DNA of 21,540 nt from Ectocarpus siliculosus (lineage: Eukaryota; Sar; Phaeophyceae; Ectocarpales; Ectocarpaceae), in the NCBI GenBank assembly GCA_000310025.1, contig FN649736.1, positions 2,364,219-2,385,758 of the forward strand, given 5' to 3'. The notes beneath the pieces were generated by a model. It searched no databases, had not been told where the DNA came from, and saw nothing but the letters and a program-made list of their open reading frames with translations. Shown one piece after another: positions 1 to 7,742 of the stretch. The position numbers were made by a program, and so were the translations under genes. How positions within the stretch are numbered: the stretch's first letter is position 1; every line of letters starts with the position of its first letter.

Positions 1-491
1 TCGTTACCTTCCCATATCTCTCCTGCATACTCTAGCTTAGGTACAATCACCTTCAAGAGAATACACCTCTTAATCCTAGTGTCTAGGTGTGGGTCCGTAA
101 GGATCTCGTCCATCTTGCCTATCTGAGCTTTACTCTTCCCAATCAACTTCGCTATGTGTGCGTCCCATGAGCACTCCTTCGAAATCTCTACTCCCAGGTA
201 CGTATACTTGTCTACTACCGGTAGTTCTTCCTCCCCCCATTTCCATTTGAATTCTACGGGATTTTTCTTATCTTCGTTACAGACCACAACTGCGCATTTT
301 CCTACGTTCGCCGACAGTCTCCATTTTCGGGTGTATCCTACCGCCGCATCTATTTGTTCTTGCAACCCTTCTGGTGTTTCGGATACCCCCACGAAATCAT
401 CTGCAAACATCAGTCCGGACACACTCTTTCCCTCTACTTGGACTCCCTGTCTTACTGCTTCAACCGCCCTTATCAAATCGTTGATGTAAAT
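1..491 (-). mobile_element. LINE (non-LTR retrotransposon) reverse transcriptase fragment
   Basis: The minus strand is open from about 491 to the window edge. It begins in the IYINDL block that precedes the catalytic loop of non-LTR reverse transcriptases and carries the loop as FADD at 407-396, the equivalent of YADD. It continues into the palm/thumb block (KWRLSANVGKCAVV, then TYLGVEIS) and a thumb segment with DTRIKRCILLKVIVPKLEYA. No frameshift or stop is visible, so this piece is young or only recently inactive. The enzyme would copy element RNA at a nicked target. The N-terminal RT motifs and any endonuclease are missing because the copy breaks off at about 491, beside the C-rich tail of another LINE end. 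The element continues left of the window. The reverse-transcriptase call is firm; the clade is not determined. Confidence 0.9.
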
Positions 492-620
492 CTTAGGGGG
501 GTGGGGGGGCGTACTCATGTTTTGCATGCCTTAGCGGTTAGACCATTTACCACGAGGAGGAGCATTGTTCCCACAGGACCGATCACCGTGGGGATTAGTG
601 TTAAGTGTGGCAAAGCGTAG
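492..620 (-). mobile_element. LINE 3' end, severely 5'-truncated
   Basis: On the minus strand this is the last ~125 bp of the LINE family seen elsewhere in the window: the GDRSCGNN-type coding end, the NGLTAKACKT end, a TGA stop and a C-rich tail (a G-rich run on the plus strand at 496-510). A short deletion in the coding end puts GDRSCGNN and NGLTAKACKT in different frames. Its tail directly abuts the RT fragment at 1-491, so two independent truncated pieces lie head to tail, or one inserted next to the other. Confidence 0.8.
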
Positions 621-739
621 CGCAGAAACGGGTGCTGACTTCCCCAGCGGACGGTCGGGCTCTAGAGTCTACGGGCCGTTGGCAGGTGGCGCTTGGTCGG
701 TCAGGCCTGGGAGCTTAGAAAGGCGTCGAGTACTGCTGC

Positions 740-757
740 TGCTGTTGTTGTTGTTGT
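740..757. repeat. (GTT)n microsatellite
   Basis: A short run of CTG units passes into GTT units. It gives Leu or Asn/Thr homopolymers in the conceptual translations and is not evidence of coding. The surrounding stretch 620-1030 contains no exon I can support apart from this and the 66-bp tandem repeat. Confidence 0.8.
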
Positions 758-835
758 TGAATGTTCTTCTGTTGGTGTTCGGTGATAAGGGAGCCGGCAA
801 GTTTTTTTCCGGTGCGTTCGGGATCCCGCCCTCCG

Positions 836-967
836 GCCGAAGCCTGTGCTCTCACCGACAACACGCTTCATCCATTGGGCGAAACCAGTTGGTTTTCCCC
901 AGCCGAAGCCTGTGCTCTCACCGACAACACTCTTCATCCATTGGGCGAAACCAGTTGGTTTTCCCCA
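836..967. repeat. Tandem duplication, 66-bp unit, two copies
   Basis: Two nearly identical copies (836-901 and 902-967) begin with GCCGAAGCCTGTGCTCTCAC and end with CAGTTGGTTTTCCCC. They differ at about one base (ACACGC versus ACACTC). The unit is 22 codons long, so it stays open in several frames, but it lies in the presumed intron before the first visible WD40 exon. Confidence 0.9.
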
Positions 968-1031
968 CTAACTTCTTTTTTTTCTCTTTCTTTTTTTTCG
1001 CATCTGGGCGCTTTGTTTCGTCGTTGCGCAG

Positions 1032-1120
1032 CGTTGTACTTCGATGGGGACCTGTTGGTCACCGGAGGAAGCGACAAGACAGTTCGCGTTCAGCGAAATA
1101 GCCGAGACTGCCTCGAGAAG
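1032..1120 (+). CDS. WD40 gene, visible exon 1
   Basis: The acceptor is TTGCGCAG at 1031 and the donor is GAGAAG|GTGCGAGG at 1121. The exon enters in phase 1 and leaves in phase 0. It encodes the d-strand core LVTGGSDKTVRV. The distal part (QRNSRDCLEK) lacks the normal Trp, so the 3' boundary is the least certain part. Confidence 0.7.
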
Positions 1121-3752
1121 GTGCGAGGAGTTGTTGATGTTTTGTTCGGTTTTGATCTCAGCCGGTTGCCAAATATTTCTACTAGACCGGCTGCTTTTCT
1201 AGATCTGCTGCTTTTGCAAGCCTGACGTTTTTCTGTATCAACGGCACGACGATGTTCGGCAACAAGGGATGGTTGATAAAGCTGGCAACGAGATTTTTCT
1301 AGCAGCAACAAAGTTGGTCTTCTCGCTGTTAAGAATCGCTTTTCGGTTTCCTGTTGGCCCATGATTGCCATGCGTACCACGTATTCACTCGGTGCAGTCT
1401 AGTGTGCAAACATTCGGGTGGTCGGCCTGGGTACGCGCAAGTAGGTGTAGGACACGTGCCGACACGTTTAGCACTCCTATACAGACGACAGAAACAACCA
1501 CCAGGACAACAGGATCAAATCGATAAATCAATAATAACGGCAAAACAACAACAAATACGGCAACAACAACAACAATTTTTTTACAAACGAACAGGAACAA
1601 CTAGGGGAATGCCTCCACGTGCTAGAGGGCCACACCGAGCGCATCACGGGGGTGGCGAGGCTGGACGGGTCCCGCCTGGCCACCAGCTCCGCGGACGGCA
1701 GCCTCCGGGTGTGGGACGTGTCGTCGGGGGAGACGCTGCACGACGTGCTGCTGCCCTCGCCGGCCTGCTGTCTCGGCGCCGCGGGTGAGCTACTCTGCTC
1801 TAGCTATCTCGAGACGGGTCTTGATTATTCTGTGACTCAAGGAGCTCAAGCATGACTGTAATAACAACTACCCGAGCATCACGATAGATCGTTGCGAATG
1901 AGTCACACAGAGGTCCAAAAGGCGTGCTCAAATGGTAGAAGAGGACACACGGCGCCCACCCACCACCACCCCACAGTCCCGAGCACTTTGTCAGCAGAAA
2001 TATCTCAAAATACACACATGGACGTCTCCTCGTTGCTGTGCCATCCTTGCCGCCGCGATACATGTGCGTGCACCTTTGCGATTGTGTGCGTACATGGACG
2101 ATTTTGGGGCATTTTATCTTCCAAGAGCCCGTCCTCGAGGAGGAGGAGGAGGTAAAAACAAAGCGTCAGACTACTCAAGTCACGTGAAGATTCTCCGACA
2201 GTCATTTGGTTTGTTTTTAGCTACTCGTACATAGTTGTAGATGGCGTTGGACGACAACACATAAAAAAATGGAAGGAGTCGAAGCGTGGCGCCACCGAGT
2301 GAGGGACCTTCCCTCCCGCTTGTGTCATATCGTCATATCCCCACCTGTGATGGCCTAGTTTCAGGTAACCACGCAGGCAGAATATTATGAGGGTGCGCGT
2401 GCACAATCTAAAATACCGCCGGCGATCTCGTTGCTCCCGGGCTTGCGAAAATTCTCGGAAACTTCTCGAGGCAGATCATTCCAACTTCACGAGAGGGGAG
2501 TAAGCAGGCGTGCTGACCCGCATCCGCGCCTCTCCCTGCAGAGGAGGGGATCAACCGACTAAACCTGCCGTAGGTTGCATAAAGTACCACTACCCCCTGG
2601 ACGACGTATTGCCGTAGCCGATAACTCTGCAGCACTAAGAGACTGTCTGTGCTGAGGATGGTGGCGTTGGAACCTTGACATGGATGGAGCTTTCCGAAAA
2701 CGTATCATGTTGGTGTGGATTGATGGAGCTTTCTAAAATGGGTCCAACGAGGAGGAGTGGTATCTTACGCAACAATTCGGCGATTACCTTCTATCGTCAT
2801 GGTCATATGCCGCCGCCACTGGGCACCCTCGTTGCCTTTCTTCTCATATACTTGTGTGTGTCTACATTCCACACGGCCCTCATGCCCGGTGCGTTTTCGC
2901 TCACACCCCGCCCCTCCCTCGTATCGGTGCCATGCCTACTGCTGTGCGGTAGAGGGTTACATGGTCACGGGTCTGACGGACGGGAGGGTGCTGGCGTGGG
3001 AGGCTAAGCGCCCGGAGCGCGCGCCGACGGAGATCCTGACGCTCGACGCTCACCGCGGGGCGGTCACGACGCTCAGCTTCCCCAAGCAGGTACACGTACT
3101 AGGTGGTGATGGGTGACTGAATTGGCACTCTGATGTGATACATAGTACTCCAAAGCAGACGCTCAGTGGACTGACCTCGTACTCTCTTGATGTGTGCTTC
3201 TTCGTAAGTACGTACCAGTCGTTCAGTTTCTCCAAGCAGGTACAGTACGTGGTGATGGGTGACAAACTTGGTGGTCTCTGTTCTCTCCTGTATGGTACAT
3301 AGTACTCCGTGACAAACGTTCCGCGTCCCCACGCAGTGAGTGGTGATAGGTGACTGACTTGGTCCTCTGATCATAAGTGGTACATACCTGGTAGTACTGG
3401 ACCAGACGCTCCGCTACCCCGAGCAGGTACAGCAGTAGGTGGTGATGGATGACTGGCTACATAGTACACGTGCCAGAAGCTTAGCTTCCCCACGCAGGTA
3501 GGTGCTGATGGGTGAGTGCCTTCGTACTCTCTTTGTATGGTGTTTTACACGCCAACCCGACGCACTTTTTTGGGGGAGGGTAGACTTTTGTGTTGCTTGC
3601 ACGAGCGAGCGACCCCCTACCACTGGGTTTGGGTGGAGCGGGTTGGGATGTGTGATGTCGCGCGGGATGGGCGTGTTGCGGCAAGGCATGCGCATTTGGC
3701 TCATTTTTTTTTTGTGTGTTGTGCTTCTCTTTCTCTCCCTCCCTCTCTCTCT

Positions 3753-3800
<48 letters not shown>

Positions 3801-5946
3801 ATCTCTCGTCGTCGCTGGCGCGCACGCGTGCACCTCTACTGCACACACCCGGCGAAGAACCTGACCCTCTTCTCTTGCGCCACTGCTGTGCCCCAACGAA
3901 TTGCCGCTTGTTGTGTACAGATAGCCTTGATTTACTTCCTTGGCGGCCTGTTATTCCTGACATTTGTACAATACTGCTGTTCCGACCAAAACCTTCAGTG
4001 ATATCGCTTCTTTCTGTTGACAGAATGTCTTTCTGACGTGGGGAGGGGACATGCGCTGTTGTTCCTGATGTTTTTACCGCTGTTTCGACTCCAAAACTTG
4101 AACCTGCTGTCATATTTTTGTTGTCTATACTTGCGACATTGTTTTTTTCGTTGGCAGGATGTCTTGCTGACGGGGGGGGGGGACGGCAGGGTCAAGTACT
4201 GGGATCTCAACCAGGGGGGGGCGGCCGAGGGGAACCGGTTCGAGATCGGCGGGGAAAGCTACACCCACGTCTTCCGGGTACGCGCGGATTTCGTGACTTG
4301 GTTGTGGTGGTCTCTCGGTACTTGGTCGAACGTGGCAGGAGCAGTGAATACTACTACGTGCAAAAAAAAAAAAAAAATAGAGATATGCCTTTTTTTCTGC
4401 AGGAAAACATGAAGTATTAATAGTTCATTGAGGTGAGTGTGCAGTATTCTTCGCGCTTGCAGGTCCGCACTGCTGTGATTGTACGATCTCGCTGTATTGT
4501 ACGGTCTCGCTGCGCCACGGCAGTATGCTTCGCGACGAAGTACGAGCACGCTGCATCGTTATCATGATGGTATGCTTGTGCAGGACGAAAAGGGTCACAC
4601 ACACAGCTGTCCGATGTGTTTCCCCTTCCGCTCTCTCTCTCTCGTCCGGCCGAAACGTAACACTCTCGTCTCAAACGGGTCACAACCATCGCCCGACCTC
4701 ATGCCACGCGCGTAGATAACCAACTCACGGCCTCAGTGCGCACCATGGTGTGTGTGTCGTACGTTCAGTAGCAGCATGACCATCGTGCTACCCCCAGATT
4801 TAGACGTCCTCCGAAAAACACGGCCACAATCATTCAAAAACCTCCACCCCCCAGAATATCTGTCGTTGATTTCTATTGACTTGCGGACCCCTCGGGGCCA
4901 GTTTTATTTGAGTGTACCTTTTTAGGGTAAGTTAACCTGTGACCACGGGAATCGACCGCGTCGAGTTTTGGATCAGTACGGACATACGAAGGTACTGGGT
5001 AGAGAGAGATCGGAACGGTTTTTAATGTGAAGACAACAACAACAACAACAACAACCCCCCGCGGTGATCGGTCCTGTGGGAACAACGCACCATCCTCTCG
5101 AGGACGCATGGTCAATGGTCTAACCGCTAAGGCATGCGAAACACGAGCACACACCCCACCACACCACCACCACCCCTTGTTTCGTGTTCTCCCTACGCAT
5201 GAAGGGTCACGCGGCACCCGTCACCGCGGTGCAATGTGACGAGCATCGAGTGGTGTCCGCGGCGACCGATGGCACGGTGTCGGTGTGGGACATCCGCAGC
5301 GGGCAGGAGCTGTTCCAGATCTACGGTCACGCGGACGGGGTTGGCTCCCTCCAGTTCGATAGGGAGCAGCTCGTGACTGACGGTGAACCGATTTTCGACA
5401 CACTGCTGTGTGCAGGCCGTGTTGTTGTTTGTGTTGTGTTCTTCGCATTAAACATCGCTGTAACACCCTTACCGGCCCACCTGATACGGAGCAAATAGTC
5501 TAGACCTTAAAAGAACGATGGCACACCTGTGGGTTCGCCCGCACATCTGCGCTGGGTCAAATCACTCACAGCTCTCATTATTATCCGCTTGTTTGTTTCA
5601 AGAGAAAAGTGTACCTTCCCCCACACACACTGCAGCAACACCAGCATCAGTTTCTCGAACAATTCTTGTATTTTTTTTTGTTTTTTCGTTCGTTCTTTCT
5701 CACGCTTCGCGAAAAAACATCGTAGGAACGGGAGAGACCTTGTACTTGCACGACTTCACGGGCAGAAGAGGAGCCCCCGCCGTGATGGGCTCGGACAACC
5801 CTTTCGGCGATGACGACGACGACGACGATAACGACGAAGGTAGTCAAAGTGGGTTTCGTATCGGCGGGGGGGACGGGGGACGGGGCCCGGGGCGAGGGGG
5901 GGGTGATGGTGTTGACGGCGGTAAAGGGGGTGGAGCAGAAGGCTAA
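1032..5946 (+). CDS. WD40-repeat protein, 3' part of the gene (six exons visible)
   Basis: Exons: 1032-1120, 1595-1784, 2953-3089, 4158-4277, 5205-5382 and 5726-5946 (end uncertain). Each boundary is GT-AG and all phases match (0, 1, 0, 0, 1), giving about 310 residues. The sequence is a run of WD40 blades: LVTGGSDKTVRV, LEGHTERITGV with SLRVWDVSSGETL, GLTDGRVLAWE, LTGGGDGRVKYWDL, GHAAPVTAVQ with GTVSVWDIRSGQEL, and IYGHADGVGSLQF, followed by an acidic tail (DNPFG then seven Asp). WD40 propellers are protein-interaction scaffolds; nothing here identifies the partner or complex. The entry phase of the first exon requires an upstream exon, and no initiator region is recognisable, so the protein start is missing. 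In the first visible blade the usual Trp after VRV is Gln. LINE debris lies in the intron before the fifth exon. Confidence 0.85.
1595..1784 (+). CDS. WD40 gene, visible exon 2
   Basis: The acceptor is GAACAG|GAACAA and the donor is GCGG|GTGAGC. It carries a complete blade: GECLHVLEGHTERITGVAR, then SSADGSLRVWDVSSGET. The exon is markedly more GC-rich than the CAA-rich intron before it. It leaves in phase 1, which pairs exactly with the next exon. Confidence 0.88.
1785..2952 (+). other. Intron of the WD40 gene, no further feature
   Basis: This is a long intron (1168 bp) with no recognisable repeat family or exon. Splicing from 1784 to 2953 restores the reading frame as LGAA-EGYMVTG. Open stretches inside it have no homology I recognise and intron-like composition. 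Confidence 0.7.
2953..3089 (+). CDS. WD40 gene, visible exon 3
   Basis: The acceptor is TGCGGTAG|AGGG and the donor is AAGCAG|GTACAC. It encodes GYMVTGLTDGRVLAWEAK followed by LTLDAHRGAVTTLSFPKQ. It enters in phase 1 and leaves in phase 0. The last ~25 exon bases together with the donor are the source of the degenerate repeats that fill the following intron. Confidence 0.88.
3066..3525 (+). repeat. Degenerate tandem repeat of an exon end plus 5' splice site
   Basis: The segment GACGCTCAGCTTCCCCAAGCAG followed by GTAC and GGTGGTGATGGGTGACTG recurs about five times with decay. Potential donors lie at 3090, 3240, 3336 (CA|GTGAGT), 3427 and 3498. The units also share TGGTACATAGTACTCC between the donor parts. 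Spacing shrinks from about 150 to 97, 90 and 71 bp. The first unit is the real exon end; the others are intronic. Confidence 0.8.
3724..3794. repeat. (CT)n microsatellite
   Basis: A CT/CCT-rich run, nearly pure CT from about 3760 to 3794, lies within the intron between WD40 exons 3 and 4. It gives Ser/Leu or Arg/Glu strings in translation that are not coding. Confidence 0.95.
4158..4277 (+). CDS. WD40 gene, visible exon 4
   Basis: The acceptor is TTGGCAG|GATG and the donor is TTCCGG|GTACGC. The exon has exactly 40 codons in phase 0 and encodes DVLLTGGGDGRVKYWDLNQG and then SYTHVFR. An 11-G run codes for the Gly cluster and is in frame as read; a one-base miscall there would break the gene. 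Confidence 0.88.
4278..5054 (+). other. Intron of the WD40 gene, no exon seen
   Basis: This is the intron upstream of the LINE remnant. It contains an A15 run near 4362-4376 and a CAA microsatellite at 5034-5053, but no convincing exon on either strand. Confidence 0.65.
5055..5177 (+). mobile_element. LINE 3' end, 5'-truncated, inside a WD40 intron
   Basis: The plus strand encodes GDRSCGNNAPSSRGRMVNGLTAK (split here: GDRSCGNNAPSSRGR then MVNGLTAKACETRA), matching the other copies. It ends in a C/A-rich tail, CACACCCCACCACACCACC and on to about 5176. The tail ends only ~28 bp before the acceptor of the next WD40 exon, in the same transcriptional orientation as the host gene. It is preceded by the CAA repeat. 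Confidence 0.85.
5205..5382 (+). CDS. WD40 gene, visible exon 5
   Basis: The acceptor is GCATGAAG|GGTCAC, preceded by the pyrimidine-rich TTGTTTCGTGTTCTCCCT, and the donor is GACG|GTGAAC. The exon enters in phase 0 and leaves in phase 1. It encodes one full blade, GHAAPVTAVQCDEHRVVSA then DGTVSVWDIRSGQELFQIYG, and the start of the next, HADGVGSLQFD. Confidence 0.9.
5726..5946 (+). CDS. WD40 gene, visible exon 6 (probably terminal)
   Basis: The acceptor is CATCGTAG|GAACGG in phase 1 and restores VTDGTGETLYLHDFTGRRG. It is followed by MGSDNPFG and a run of Asp. The frame then stays open through a Gly-rich stretch to a TAA-type stop region ending at 5946. A possible donor, GAAG|GTAGTC at 5840, would end coding at the acidic tail and imply another exon that I cannot identify. 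Coding up to 5839 is well supported; the Gly-rich end is not. Confidence 0.7.
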
Positions 5947-6807
5947 TAGCGAGATGTGTGTGCTGACAGGGGGGGGCGGCGTTCTGTTTGTGTCCACGTG
6001 GGCTTTGGCGGCGTCACTGGCTATTCAGTTGGTCGAGTCCGAGAGTTGTTAGGTTTGATGTTGGGGACCTTCACGGTAGGAGTACTCGCTCTGCAAGCCC
6101 GGGCGGGAGCGTGAGTGCGCTGTAGAGCCACCACGTTAGCCCGAATTTGGCAGACGAGACAGGAGCATGTACAATCTCACAATTAGTCGTTTCGCCTAAA
6201 CGACGGTCTTGTAAAAGTAGAGGTGGTCAAGTGCCGCGTTCGATGTGGTTCTGGCGAGAGCTGTGGCTGCAATCATGACCACTACAAGAAGAACGGCCTC
6301 ACCACCCGCAATTTGGACGTTGTCCGAATGTTGGATGGACCACGTGTCATAACAGCAGTATGTAGCGCTTTGTTGGCGTGAAGATGATGACGCATCAGCA
6401 TCAACCGCATCGCAATGAAATGTCCTACCACACACCCGTCGCCACCCGTCGCCAACGAACCCCTAGGATCCCTCGGTGCACGGGATAACAATGACGCGCC
6501 AAGCACGGTTCCGGCAACTGAAAAGTATGGCAATGATTGCTTCGAGACTAACGGAACTGGTGGATAGTCTCTGGGCGTTTTTTTTCCGGCAGGTCCAACA
6601 GGCCATCCCGGAAGCTGAAGGAAGAGCAGCAGCAGCAACTACGACAATAGCCATGACATTCCCCTGCCGGTGCCGACCCCCCACCCCTGCGGAAGATCAA
6701 TACAGCGGAGACAAAGGCGCAACCCGCGGAAAAATGCCTTCCCCCCCCCCCCGTGCGGCCCAAAGAGCAACAATTCGGAGGAGGAGGAGGAGGAGGAACA
6801 ACCAACG
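5947..6807. other. Region between convergent genes
   Basis: This stretch of about 860 bp lies between the WD40 gene and the methyltransferase stop codon and should contain both 3' UTRs. I saw no exon, repeat family or clear polyadenylation motif. Long open frames on the plus strand that begin here are antisense to the methyltransferase exon. Confidence 0.6.
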
Positions 6808-7742
6808 TCATGCGCGCCAGAACCGTTGCAGTTTGGTTCCCGCCCGTAGCGGCCGCGACACCACCAGCAGCTCCTCCTCTTCCCCCCCTTCCCTCCTCGC
6901 GGGAGAGGGGTGCTCTCCTTTCGCGGCGACCTCACCGGCCCCCCGTTGCTGCCGCTGTTCGGGTGGTGGCGGCTCTTGCTGTTCTTGGCGCTCCTGGGTT
7001 GTTGTTGTCGGTGTTGTGGGTGCGAGATGGAGCTCGTCCCACACCACCTCTCGAACCAAGCCCTGCTCCACGCAGGCCCGCTCGATCGTTTTCTCGGTCT
7101 CTGGGTCGTATCCGAAGCTCTGGGACATCAAGAACACGGGCGTGCCGTCAGCGCCGCCGCCGCCGCCGCCGCCGCTAGCAGACGAGCTTTCGTCGTCAAA
7201 CGGACCACCCTCACGTAATGGAGGCTTCGGCGGAGACAATACCGGCACTTCCTCCTCTGGAACGATGCTACCACTCCCGTCCCCCCCTGTCCCCGCTGCT
7301 TGTCGCCTCTCTACCGCCTCTTCCCCTTTGCCTGGCGCGGGTTCCCGTGGCGGCCTTGCCTCCCCTGCCCCCGTCTCTACCGCCCCTTCCGCGCAGAAGA
7401 CTTCGCCCCGTTTCTCCCTCGAAGGACAAGGGCAACAACGAGGACGGAGGAGCTCGCCGACTGTCAGAAAAAGGGGCTCCACCACCGACACCGAGTATAT
7501 CACGTCGCTCGCGATCACCAGATCGAAAAGCACGCCACCGCCACCACTGCTGTCACCATCATCACCATCGCTGCCGTCTTGTTCACTGCCATCCCCGCGT
7601 GCACCGTCGATACGTCCCCTGCTGAGCCCGGCCCCGCTCCCCCTCCCGGGGCCACTCCTACTTGTCGACCCCCCCACCTCCTCCGCAAGATTTCTTGTCC
7701 GGACGAGAGCTTCGTCACGCCTAGGTCGGGGCGTAGAGGAGG
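6808..7742 (-). CDS. Methyltransferase exon 4 (terminal)
   Basis: The acceptor chosen is CGTCGCAG at 7743, the only nearby AG that joins exon 3 in frame (phase 1). The alternative CCTAG at 7721 gives the wrong phase for DLVIASD. The exon holds FDLVIASDVIYSVSVVEPL, a Gly/Ser/Glu-rich insert, FLMSQSFGYDPETEKTIERA, VREVVWDELHLA, a second insert, and TKLQRFWRA before the stop at 6810-6808. The conserved C-terminal LQRFWR supports this as the natural end. Confidence 0.85.

Noticed and set aside
494-620. tRNA-like A-box in ATGCCTTAGCGGTTAGACC, suggesting a tRNA-derived SINE
   Set aside because: The longer copies show that this sequence is the coding 3' end of a LINE ORF (NGLTAKACKT on the other strand). 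No B-box or cloverleaf is present.
3414-4036. Ser/Leu- or Arg/Glu-rich frames over the CT tract
   Set aside because: They are microsatellite translation inside a WD40 intron.
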